DNA from: a virus
Reading direction: 5' to 3' (one strand)
IMG/VR virus record: IMGVR_UViG_3300047560_000921
Location: 167,385-231,384 of that record
Length of the DNA: 64,000 nt
The notes below the pieces were generated by a model. It was not told the DNA's origin and did no database searches. It saw only the letters and a list, made by a program, of their open reading frames with translations. The translations under genes were made by a program, and so were the position numbers. Each line of letters opens with the position of its first letter. Within the stretch, counting starts at the first letter, position 1. Positions 16,559 through 25,800 of this stretch are shown here, one piece after another.

Positions 16559-16787
16559 CTTCAAAGTCGTCTGCGTCAAAGAATGTTACGTGATATTCTT
16601 TGTCGCCGTACTTAAAGTAATCAGTGATAAATCTTTGGTTGTTAGTTTGCTTATAAGGCTCTAGCAAGCTAAGAATCAAAAACATACTGTGCTTTTCTTC
16701 GCCTTCCAGTGTACGTTCGTTGGGACGAATGATACCAGCCTTGACAAGAAAGTCGTATGCTTCTTCCTTGGTTTTATACACGGGCAA
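16536..16787 (-). CDS. Small protein downstream of the clamp loader, 83 aa
   Basis: 83 aa, acidic, starting inside the last 14 nt of the clamp-loader gene. In T4 this position is held by gp62, the small clamp-loader subunit, but this protein is less than half that length and shows no clear similarity. A degenerate small subunit is possible; otherwise unknown. Confidence 0.7.
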   Translation of the reverse strand: MPVYKTKEEAYDFLVKAGIIRPNERTLEGEEKHSMFLILSLLEPYKQTNNQRFITDYFKYGDKEYHVTFFDADDFEVTEVSPQ

Positions 16788-17715
16788 TTCTTTCTAGTTC
16801 AACCAGTGTGGCACTTAGATTAATCTCAGGATCTGCACACATACTGTGGTTTACAAGACCTTCCCTAATCTTAAGAATACTCATGTCTCTTTGGTCATCG
16901 CTAGCTCCCCAGAAGTCCAAGTTACGATACAAGAAGCGATACATGTCTTCATATTCGTCTAGGCTAATTTGACTGCAAATAAGTGCTCTTGCTTCTTTGA
17001 GTTTACCTTGTCTAAACAGTGCAACCATTTCCAGTCTGTAGTCTTTGCCAGAGTCTTCTTCTACTGCTGGCAGGATCAATGTGCCTGTTGTGCTGTGCTG
17101 TTGAATAGCGTTAATTGTTTTACGCAAGTCTGGATAGTGTGCTTTGATAAATGCACGAATAGTATCTTCTTCTGCAACAACTTGTTCGGCAACTAAAATT
17201 TTAAGCACATAAACAAAGAATTCGTCTTCGTTCAAGCTCTTAAAGTTAAATGTTTGGCAACGACTGTGTAGCGCAGGAATAATTTTTTGCGGATAGTTAC
17301 AAGTGATAATAAAACGCACAACATTAGCATACTGTTCCATAACCCCACGAAGCGCGGCCTGTGCGTTAGGACTCAAGTAATCTGCTTCGTCTAATAGGAT
17401 AATTTTAAAATCACCAAAAGGCATTGTTTGACCAAAGTTGGTAATCTTATTGCGTACTGTGTCGACGTTGTTGTCGCGACTGGCGTTGATAACCATTACG
17501 TCTGCAGGTTCTACATTAAGTGCATTGATTAGGACTTTGGCCAATGTAGTCTTACCAGTACCTGCCGCACCACTGAGCAATAATTGCGGAAGATAGCGTT
17601 CCTTGATCCAAGAATCAATCATCTTCTTTTGATTATTGTCGATCCATACATAATCGTCCATTGTGCTAGGACGATATTTCTCTACCCATAGTTGTTTAAG
17701 TTGTTCAGTTGTCAT
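16774..17715 (-). CDS. 44: Sliding-clamp loader ATPase (gp44-like)
   Basis: 313 aa. LWVEKYRPSTMDDYV at the N-terminus is the RFC box, Walker A is GAAGTGKTT (about residue 45), Walker B is IILLDEADYLS, and the SRC motif is ALHSRCQTF. The C-terminal domain is the collar. It loads the phage clamp onto primer-template for DNA synthesis and late transcription. The start is set at ATG 17715; an in-frame extension to 17763 runs through the promoter. Expression is probably controlled by the palindrome at 17731-17766. Confidence 0.93.
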   Translation of the reverse strand: MTTEQLKQLWVEKYRPSTMDDYVWIDNNQKKMIDSWIKERYLPQLLLSGAAGTGKTTLAKVLINALNVEPADVMVINASRDNNVDTVRNKITNFGQTMPFGDFKIILLDEADYLSPNAQAALRGVMEQYANVVRFIITCNYPQKIIPALHSRCQTFNFKSLNEDEFFVYVLKILVAEQVVAEEDTIRAFIKAHYPDLRKTINAIQQHSTTGTLILPAVEEDSGKDYRLEMVALFRQGKLKEARALICSQISLDEYEDMYRFLYRNLDFWGASDDQRDMSILKIREGLVNHSMCADPEINLSATLVELERIARV

Positions 17716-17730
17716 TGCTGTGCCCGTAAA

Positions 17731-17766
17731 AAAGTGTCTAGTACAATTATACATACTAGACACTTT
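17731..17766. promoter_or_regulatory. Operator-like palindrome over the clamp-loader promoter
   Basis: Perfect 13-bp arms AAAGTGTCTAGTA and TACTAGACACTTT separated by 10 nt (CAATTATACA). The -10 lies in the centre, one arm is in the promoter spacer and the other covers the expected start site. Because transcription would begin within the left arm, the full hairpin is not in the RNA, so a DNA-binding dimer is the simplest reading. Confidence 0.75.
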
Positions 17767-17774
17767 AAAGTCAA
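17746..17774 (-). promoter_or_regulatory. 44: Sigma70-type promoter for the clamp loader
   Basis: TTGACT (17774-17769), 17-nt spacer, TATAAT (17751-17746) on the minus strand; ATG at 17715. Overlaps the palindrome described at 17731-17766. Confidence 0.8.
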
Positions 17775-17782
17775 CGCAAATT

Positions 17783-18970
17783 TTATCGAATGTAATCTAA
17801 ATTGGTGCCGCCGTCAGTACTGTTGCTCAATGTAGCAGTGGATCCAAACGAGTATTTGGTTTCTTGGCTAAATGGATCTTGATAAATTTCTGTGCTAACC
17901 AATTCCTTATTGACAAAACGCATACCGATAACTTTGTTTTGGTGTACACGAGCAGTTGGGCGCCCGTACAAGATAAAGTAAACGTCTTTGCCTTCTGCAA
18001 TCAGTTTGGTAATGCATTTGATTGCGCTGTAAGTAGTATCGATCCAAGTTTTATTGTCGACACTGCTTACAGTACTAGTAGCAAAACCAAAGCTGGTAAT
18101 AAAGTAACTGTCGTACTGATTATTGATACTGCTTAAAAACACATCAAACTGTTCCCATTTTTGCTGATCCAGCAAGTCTAAATACTGAAGTGTGTCAATT
18201 TCAAAATAAGGATCTACGCTGAGAACAACATTGTCAGTTCTGGCAGTCTTAGGATCTAATAAGTCTAAGCTAGTTAGTTTTTTCCTAAACTGCATGGACA
18301 ATGCAGGAGTGCAATAGCCGCCGCCCAAATCATACGCGGCCTCTGCATTGGCAATAACATCAGTTAAAACATTAAAGTCGCCGCTGGTAGTTAGCCAAGT
18401 ATAGATACTGGTATTAGTAGCAGTTTCGCCAGAGATTTTCTTTAGGCCGCCTAGTGTAACACTGGCTTTGACTACGTTGTCGATTAGGTCTGTGCGAGAC
18501 ATTAAATCGCGAAGGTCTTGTTCTGTTTCTAACTTTCTGCTAAACATGTTTTTGAATAATGTCTTCAACAGAATATGAATGTAGGGAACTTTGTCACGAG
18601 ACTGTAGGCCGTTAACATAGTTTACTAGTAGTCTTGTGTTGGCAAAATTTTCTTCGTACAAAGTAATAACCCATTGGTTGATAGGACTTTTATCAATCAT
18701 CTTAACAGTGTTGGCCATAGCACTGGATTTAGTGTCAATGGCATTGCTTTTCATATACTGCATCCATGCTGTTTTGTTACTTAATTTAACTTGGGGAACA
18801 AGGATAGGCTTTTTAGTTGCTAGCAGTGCTAAAAGTCTTGTTAGTAATTCATGATAGTCTTCGCTATCTTTGTCTAAGTTATTAATTTGTTCCAGCAATT
18901 CTGCATTAGAGTACGCTGTACCCTTGCTAACCTGTTTAACAAATTGTTGGTAAGTTTCATTAACTGCCAT
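17783..18970 (-). CDS. Uncharacterised protein, 395 aa
   Basis: 395 aa from ATG 18970 (1-nt overlap with the PP-loop gene stop; GAGGTG upstream serves as RBS). The N-terminal half is helical, the C-terminal half mixed (DVYFILYGRPTARVHQNKVIGMRFV). No motif is recognised. Its coupling to the PP-loop ATPase suggests a shared pathway. Confidence 0.75.
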   Translation of the reverse strand: MAVNETYQQFVKQVSKGTAYSNAELLEQINNLDKDSEDYHELLTRLLALLATKKPILVPQVKLSNKTAWMQYMKSNAIDTKSSAMANTVKMIDKSPINQWVITLYEENFANTRLLVNYVNGLQSRDKVPYIHILLKTLFKNMFSRKLETEQDLRDLMSRTDLIDNVVKASVTLGGLKKISGETATNTSIYTWLTTSGDFNVLTDVIANAEAAYDLGGGYCTPALSMQFRKKLTSLDLLDPKTARTDNVVLSVDPYFEIDTLQYLDLLDQQKWEQFDVFLSSINNQYDSYFITSFGFATSTVSSVDNKTWIDTTYSAIKCITKLIAEGKDVYFILYGRPTARVHQNKVIGMRFVNKELVSTEIYQDPFSQETKYSFGSTATLSNSTDGGTNLDYIR

Positions 18971-19890
18971 CAGCACACCTCATATTTAAAATTCTCGTCG
19001 ATAGAACATTTAACTGGTCCTATCTTTAAACTGCCTACTTTTAGTTTATTATCTCTGTAATTTTCATCTTTGGTATACTCGAAGATATAATCTTTTGCAG
19101 GCCACTTGTAGCTTTCCAATGTGTCTCGTATCTTGTTGTCAGGATTATTCATACTCCACAACTGGAAGTACTCAGTATCAAAGTAATGTGTAATGCCGCC
19201 CCATGGTAACATAACACTAGGATAGATGCGTAACTGTACGTTTTGGTACTTCATGCTAAAGTTAATCCACCACATAACGTCTTTGGTTTGCTTTAGTTCG
19301 TAAGGTGCATGTACCATTTGTGGTTCCAATGCTGTCCATAGTTCAGGACTAAAATAATCTTGCGGATTGCTGAATAACTTGCCCACTTTCCAAGCATCAA
19401 AGAAAGCGGCACTACCAAACAACTGGTCGCCGATTTCACCTGTAATGTTAATATCAGCAAGAGTTAACAGTTTTTTGGCATCTTGCACTAGCTTGCAAGG
19501 AATACCTTCACGTTGTAACAACTCATAAAACGCAGGGTACTCGCCAATGCTTTTGTCTTGTAATAAGATTACTAATCTACTACGTGCTTTATTATTTTTT
19601 AAAAAGCTAACTGCGGCAGTGGTACTATCGATACCACCACTCCACATTAAGTTTATCTTGCAATTACGCTGTTCGGCTAAAGCACCTAATTCTTCTGCAC
19701 GTAAGTCACATAAATCTGCAAAAGACGTATTCATAACAGTCATTGCAGGAATAGGAGTTAGAGTCTTGTAGGCAAAGTCCCCAAATGTTAATGTGTTTGT
19801 ACGGTCAAGTATGTTACCTCCGTATAAGTTACACAGAGATTTCCAAAACGGAGTGTAATCACATCTACAAGGCAAGTAATATGTTTTCAT
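18970..19890 (-). CDS. PP-loop ATP pyrophosphatase, paralogue of 5775-6872
   Basis: 306 aa. PP-loop SGGIDSTT at about residues 84-91, then TGEIGDQLFGSAAF, the asparagine-synthase-like second motif. The C-terminal third matches the plus-strand paralogue (FQLWSMNNP against FQLWSINSP, each followed by a basic KDYIF/KESIY segment). No glutaminase domain. It starts in a 1-nt overlap (TAATG) with the 96-aa gene and is coupled to the 395-aa gene. Confidence 0.75.
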   Translation of the reverse strand: MKTYYLPCRCDYTPFWKSLCNLYGGNILDRTNTLTFGDFAYKTLTPIPAMTVMNTSFADLCDLRAEELGALAEQRNCKINLMWSGGIDSTTAAVSFLKNNKARSRLVILLQDKSIGEYPAFYELLQREGIPCKLVQDAKKLLTLADINITGEIGDQLFGSAAFFDAWKVGKLFSNPQDYFSPELWTALEPQMVHAPYELKQTKDVMWWINFSMKYQNVQLRIYPSVMLPWGGITHYFDTEYFQLWSMNNPDNKIRDTLESYKWPAKDYIFEYTKDENYRDNKLKVGSLKIGPVKCSIDENFKYEVC

Positions 19891-20180
19891 TATTGACCGG
19901 CAGGAATAGGATCTGATTCATTACCAGCCGGGTCAGTTGGTGCGGCCGCAGGTGGTGTATACGGTGCATTTGTCTGCACAACGATTTCGTAACCAATGTC
20001 GCTTAGTTTACCGTAGATTAAGTCTACTAAACTGCTGTCGGAAATATCTAATACTCCGTCTAGCTGAATTACAAATGTATCGCGTAAACGCTGGATACCA
20101 CTCAATACTTCAAAAATGTCAACTGTTGCTACAGTGATTTTATTAATGAAGTCGTTTTCAATTTTTCTAATTTCAATCAT
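19890..20180 (-). CDS. Uncharacterised tail-region protein, 96 aa
   Basis: 96 aa with a helical N-terminus and a Pro/Ala-rich end (TPPAAAPTDPAGNESDP). RBS TAGGAGTATTTC precedes the ATG. It lies between fibre-type genes and the PP-loop gene. Not recognised. Confidence 0.75.
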   Translation of the reverse strand: MIEIRKIENDFINKITVATVDIFEVLSGIQRLRDTFVIQLDGVLDISDSSLVDLIYGKLSDIGYEIVVQTNAPYTPPAAAPTDPAGNESDPIPAGQ

Positions 20181-20193
20181 GAAATACTCCTAA

Positions 20194-20748
20194 TTAGGTT
20201 TCTTTAACTTTGCATACTAACACATTGTACTCAAATGTATATGAATGAACATTACTGGCATCGTCACTGTACTGTGAACGTTGAAAGCGGAAGAACGCTT
20301 GATTGCCTGATGTGTATATAGTTATCTGACTAGCTCTTTCTAGTTTGCCGTTGCTCTGTACGGCTTGATCAACTAGCAAGCTACCATTGGCCGCATACCA
20401 GCGGTTAGTTGGCATTCTCCAATAGTTATATGTATTTGGTGTGCCAGCCGCATTGCTACTAGTTAGTCTAACAGAACTTATGCAAAAGTCAACTGTTACA
20501 CCAGCCGGGGCTGTGTAAATTGTAGTGAGACTGTCGATACCAGATGCGCTGTAACGTGTTTCGCTACCCGATCCTTCTCTACTAGGAATACTAAATGTAT
20601 AACTAGACACAGTGTTAGACACATTAATAGTTCCGTTGACCCTACTGTAAACAATAGGATGCGGCTCGTAAGTGTCATATTTAACTACTGCGTTGGCGCC
20701 AGATCCACTAGAAATATAAATTCTATCAGTTTGTGTAATAAATGTCAT
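20194..20748 (-). CDS. Beta-rich tail-associated protein, 184 aa
   Basis: 184 aa, almost entirely beta-type sequence rich in Ser/Thr/Tyr (SGSGANAVVKYD, SYTFSIPSREGSGSE). It overlaps the 481-aa structural gene by 4 nt. Likely a fibre-tip or adhesin-like virion component; inferred from context and composition. Confidence 0.65.
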   Translation of the reverse strand: MTFITQTDRIYISSGSGANAVVKYDTYEPHPIVYSRVNGTINVSNTVSSYTFSIPSREGSGSETRYSASGIDSLTTIYTAPAGVTVDFCISSVRLTSSNAAGTPNTYNYWRMPTNRWYAANGSLLVDQAVQSNGKLERASQITIYTSGNQAFFRFQRSQYSDDASNVHSYTFEYNVLVCKVKET

Positions 20749-22190
20749 ATCAGTTTGGCTCCAAAAACAGTATTAGTTGGATACCCTACTGTGTCGCCAT
20801 AGTTATTTTTAATACCGTCATAATAAAATGCAACACCGGTACTAACTCCGCCTGGGGTATTGACCAAGTTGATAGTCGGTCCGTTAACAAATGCCGCACC
20901 TGCACGTCCCGTGTTAACTGGAACGCTTCTACTACGGTAAACTGCATATCCTCGAGTCATGGTACCCAAGTCGGTAATAGATTTTAGTCTATAAGCAAAT
21001 GCGCGGCCTGCGTTAACACCGCTTACTGCAATACACTGGAATGGTCTTCCATTGGCAAGTCTAAAATCTGTACCGTTTGTTTGTCCGTATGTAGCACTCG
21101 CCGCGGCACATACACTAGGTGGACCATAGGCTACAGCATTAGTACCAACTTTCCAGTCTATGTCTTCGATGCCTAGCTTGCTACTACGAGTATATGTTTT
21201 AGAAAATACCCAGTTGCCTTCTACTGCGGGGTCAAAATACACACCAGTGGTGGTATTTCTTTTTAAATACCACATGTCATATGTGTAATCAAAGTCGTGT
21301 ACATCTTCCTGTTGTGTGCCTCTATAATAGGTCCAACCGTCATCTGGGTTATACCACGATGTTTGATTTTCTAGCGTAGCGGCCGCAGTAGTTATATCCT
21401 TGTACCACAAACCCTCTTTAACTCCGTCGTAACGTTCGAAAGCGTCCCAGCCGATATTAAGTTCGTTTTGTTTTTTGTTGTACTTCCATACTCGGCGCAG
21501 TGACCCTACTTCTTCGTAATAACTGTTACTGGTTTCTGTATAACTTGTAGTAGTACCTCCTAGGCTATATCCTGATTTAACTTTTACATAGCCTAAGTCG
21601 CTGTTGAATACACCGTTGTTAACTTTAACCACACTGGGCTCAATGCGTACAGCACGGCCTGGGTCTGTTTGTGCTACTGGGTTTGTAATAACATAAACTT
21701 TAAGGGTAATAGTAATAGACGGAAGCGATGCACTATAAGCAAAATATTGCTCGTCTACATAAATGCCAGATGCATCAGCACCAACAGTGATGTAGCGTAT
21801 AGTGTCGCCATTGGGCTGTTGGAGTACAGTTGTTCCGGTGATCGTTCTATTCAAGTTTGTTTCAACGGCAATAATATTAGGAGGAAAACCTCCAGCGGTA
21901 TAATCAGTGGTAGTCAGAGTGTACTGTGCAGAACCATAGCTAGGTCTTGTAACAGTACGTCCTTTTTTCTTACCGCTTACTTGCGTCGATGTTCTAACCG
22001 GCAGTGTAACAGTATATGTACCGCTGGTATTTGATTTTAAGTAACCAAAGCTACTGTGAAAGAAAACTTCGTTGATCCTATTTAAAGGATTGGCAATAAG
22101 GTCCTGTGTACCAGTACCGTTTGTTCCAGAATAGATAACTGTGTAAACATTACCGTCGGTATGCTTACCCATGAAAAGCGTTTTAGCCAT
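20745..22190 (-). CDS. Structural protein of the tail-tip module, 481 aa
   Basis: 481 aa, beta-rich with many Tyr/Thr/Gly and Trp residues, no enzymatic motif. It starts 8 nt inside the end of the NlpC/P60 gene and is followed by another beta-rich protein, so it belongs to the tail-tip/fibre transcription unit. Probably a baseplate or fibre-associated protein. Confidence 0.65.
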   Translation of the reverse strand: MAKTLFMGKHTDGNVYTVIYSGTNGTGTQDLIANPLNRINEVFFHSSFGYLKSNTSGTYTVTLPVRTSTQVSGKKKGRTVTRPSYGSAQYTLTTTDYTAGGFPPNIIAVETNLNRTITGTTVLQQPNGDTIRYITVGADASGIYVDEQYFAYSASLPSITITLKVYVITNPVAQTDPGRAVRIEPSVVKVNNGVFNSDLGYVKVKSGYSLGGTTTSYTETSNSYYEEVGSLRRVWKYNKKQNELNIGWDAFERYDGVKEGLWYKDITTAAATLENQTSWYNPDDGWTYYRGTQQEDVHDFDYTYDMWYLKRNTTTGVYFDPAVEGNWVFSKTYTRSSKLGIEDIDWKVGTNAVAYGPPSVCAAASATYGQTNGTDFRLANGRPFQCIAVSGVNAGRAFAYRLKSITDLGTMTRGYAVYRSRSVPVNTGRAGAAFVNGPTINLVNTPGGVSTGVAFYYDGIKNNYGDTVGYPTNTVFGAKLI

Positions 22191-22851
22191 TTTGTACTGC
22201 TAAGTCCCTATGTCTAAAGTAACCAAACATCATTCTCATATATGCTGGGCGAATTTCTTCTATGCAACTAAACTTTCCGCCTAAGTGATGTAAAATCTTA
22301 TTGTCGCCTAAGTAAATTGCGCTGTGGTTGAATACATGACTGCCTACACGCATAGCAATAACATCATACTTTTGTAGTGTAGTAACCGGATAAAAGCCTG
22401 CAACGCCACTGGTATTCAAATAAAAGTTTTCGCCTTTGTTCCACCATTCGTCAAAGTACTCAACTGGAGGCATTTCAATGTTTAGTTCCCGTTTATAGAA
22501 ATCGCGCAACAATGTAAAACAGTCCCATTTACGATGTATGAACGGACGCCCGGTATACGGAGCTTCCAACTGGTATTCGATAGGAATACTAAAATCATAC
22601 ATTGTGGTACCTTTACAGTAAATCACAATTGGTTTGTTTTCGATGTAATTTGTTTCGTCGCCGGTTACATTGGTAATAGACCCAGGATGCAGTGCATCGA
22701 CTGGGTATACAGTAGCAATCAAGTCATCTGCGGCTGGTTGCTGTTCTACTACTTCAGCATCGCCGTTGACGTTTTTTAAGTAGACCTTGTCTCTAGCAGA
22801 GTACTTGGTTGCTACTTCGTTAATTAAGTCATTTACTAATTCAATATTCAT
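22183..22851 (-). CDS. NlpC/P60-family peptidase, tail-tip type
   Basis: 222 aa. The C-terminal domain has WDCFTLLRDFYKRELNIEMP (catalytic Cys at about residue 113) and NHSAIYLGDNKILHHLGGKF (catalytic His near residue 180), the Cys-His pair of NlpC/P60 papain-like peptidases. Lambda gpK-type tail proteins share this domain and open peptidoglycan during DNA entry. It follows the giant fibre gene directly. Confidence 0.85.
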   Translation of the reverse strand: MNIELVNDLINEVATKYSARDKVYLKNVNGDAEVVEQQPAADDLIATVYPVDALHPGSITNVTGDETNYIENKPIVIYCKGTTMYDFSIPIEYQLEAPYTGRPFIHRKWDCFTLLRDFYKRELNIEMPPVEYFDEWWNKGENFYLNTSGVAGFYPVTTLQKYDVIAMRVGSHVFNHSAIYLGDNKILHHLGGKFSCIEEIRPAYMRMMFGYFRHRDLAVQNG

Positions 22852-22859
22852 TGGTTACC

Positions 22860-25800
22860 TTAAACTGTAATGTTAATGTACTTATTAGTAAAATCAATTA
22901 CAAAACTGCCGTCTGGGCTTTGAATTTTACCAGAAGTTAGTGTACCCATTGCGGCGCTTACTGCGCTTAGGTTTGTAACACTCATCTTATCTGCGGTAAT
23001 TGCACCGGCAGTAATTTTGGCCGCTGTAATAGCACCTGCACTAATCTTATCGGCAGTGATAGCATCTGTGGCAATCTTTTCTGCTGTAATAGCGTTAGCA
23101 CTAATTTTGGCTGCACCAATCGTACCTGTTACTAATAAGTTACCGTCAATAACTTGGCCTGGTGCTACCCATGCACTACCGTTCCAGAATCTGTTTTCAC
23201 TCCAACCGCCGTTGCTGTTATATTGTGTAACAGTATCGTTTACTTTGTTTCCACCATAAGCAGTAGTAGCGTTGTTCGCTTGTGTATCACTCCAGCTACT
23301 TGCACCCGCAATAGGAATGTAGAACTGCATAGTACCACGAGCACCTGCCGCGCCAGATGTACCAGTAGCACCCTGAGCACCCTGAACACCTTGAGCACCT
23401 TGTTTGCTCTTGCTTAGTGTAAACAACTTGCTTAGTGTAGGATAACCGCTACGAGTAGCAGTAATAGTAACACCGTGTGTATCGACTGTGTTACTAAAGC
23501 TGTTAATAGTCAATTGATTGCCACTTAGCGTCCATTGTGCAGAGCTTGCACTACTTGCAGGACTTGCACTAAACGTCCAGTTTGCAGTATCATCAGTCGT
23601 GCCGTTGATAACTTTCATTGTTGTTACTGCATTGGCCAATGCACCGCTTAGTGTATTACCGCTAGCATCACAACTTACAGTTACGCTTTCGTTAGTCAAA
23701 TAACTTGTAACTGCTGGAGCACCGCTGGCACCTGTTGCACCAGTGGCACCTGCCGCGCCTGCAGATCCTGCGGCACCTGTCTTAGATTTGGACAGTGTAA
23801 ATCTCTTCGTTACCGTGGTTGTGCTCTTTGTAGCAGTAATATCTACATAGCCGCTGTCTACGGACATAGCTGTGATTGCAACGTTAGCACCAGATAATGT
23901 ACTTGTAACGCCTGTACTGTTTGTTCTAGAAACAGTCCAGTTCGAAGTATCATCAGTTAAACCAACATAGACTTTAATATCAGTAGCAATACCACTGAAC
24001 GATCCAACTGTTCCGTCAGCTGATGCAGAGATCGTTGCGGCTTCGTTTGTTAGGAAAGCAGTAACACCTGCTTGGCCAGCGGCACCGTTTGCACCATCAC
24101 TACCTTCGCGAACTTTAACAATGGTAATAGTGTCAGTATAAGTTCCGCTGCCATCAGTGATGCTTGCTTGAAGTGTTACGGCATCAGTACTCATGTTAGC
24201 ATAAGTTAATGTGCGAGTATTACCTACACCTGTTAATGTAGCTGTACCACTAGTTACGGTCCATGTTGCAGTACCAGTTAATGCACCAGCTGGGCTAGCA
24301 GTAAATGTTACACTAGATGGACTGTTTGCACCTGCTTTGGTTACTTGGAATACTTGGCTTGTGCTAGTTACAAACAATGCTTTGGCGTTTGTACCTGCTG
24401 TACCAGCTGGACCTTGAGCACCAGTGGCACCTGTCGCACCTGTCGCACCTGTCGCACCTGTGGCACCGTCACTGCCCTTAGTTAAGTATACAGTCCAGCT
24501 GAATACACCACTGTTGCTTACTAGGATGTAGCTGTTGCCGTCTGTTGTATTCTTATAAACGCTGTTAACACTATATTGGTTAACGTTTGGAGCACTACTA
24601 AATGCGCCAATGTAGTTAATAGCTGGAACTGCCGCGTTAGTTGCTAACGTACCCAATGGTACACTGCTACCCTGAACAGTAATGTCAGAGCCTAGTTGGC
24701 CACCACTGGTAATAATTGTCTTACCAGTGTTGTCTTTAATTTGAATACCGTATACGTTGGCGCTGATTTGACCAATAACAACACGGTCGTATGTTCCATC
24801 GTTAACAACAATCTTTCTATTAGGACCATCAAGCTGAACGTTGTTGCTACCTAGGCCAATAACGTCTCCTAAGTTACCTGCAATAATCTTATCGGCAGTT
24901 AATACGCCGTTGAACTTCATACGTGCAGGGGTTGTTGTTAAGTCAATTGTAAATGGAGCAATTGGACTTGACGCACCAGCTTTGTATAAACTAAATGTAT
25001 CAGCTTGAATAACAAACGCACTAGTCGGTACACCGTTAGCACTTGTGCTGGCCAAGCCAAAGCCGCTGATGTAACCGTTGTTATCAACTTTAATAGCGTA
25101 CTGTGCGCTTAGGCCGTCTGTGGTGCTGGCCAATGTTTGAATACTTGTGCTATGTCCGTTAACAGTGCTAGTCAATGTTGTAATTTGACTGCTTAATGCG
25201 CTGTCAGCAGTTGTACGAGCTGTTTGTTCTGTTACTAAACCTGCGGCAGTTGCAGAAATACGTGTATCGTCAGTTACCACCCATTGGTTAGTACCACTGT
25301 TAAAGTAGTATGCCTTATTGCCGTTGGAAGTATCAAACCACAAGTCACCCTCTTTGGCAATGCCTGTATTAGGACTCGAACTTTGACGATAAATCTTGCT
25401 ACCTGAACTAGCAACCAGGCTACTCACGCTAGTAGCCAAACTACTAATAGCATCTGTACGAGCAGTTTGTTCAGCTTGGATAGCTGCCGTGTTACTATCT
25501 ACTACACTGCCTAACAAGTTAATGCTTTGTGTTAGAGCGGTGTCAGCAGTTGTACGAGCAGTTACTTCATTCTGAATGGCAGTTTGTGCATCGCCTAGAC
25601 TTGCACTTAATGTAGTTACTTGACTAGCTAATGCCAAACGGTCATTAGTTTCGGTTTGAAGGTTAGTATTAACTTGCGCCAAGCTAGTGTTTGTACTAGA
25701 TGTTAGCGTTGTAATTTGTTGTGTCAAACTACTGTCAGCATCGGCTCTGGCAGTTGCCTCAGTCTGGATTGCCGCAAATGCGTCATCTACACTGGCACTC

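Noticed and set aside
16536-16787. Gene after the clamp loader as T4 gp62
   Set aside because: The product is only 83 aa and shows no clear similarity to gp62; only its position fits.
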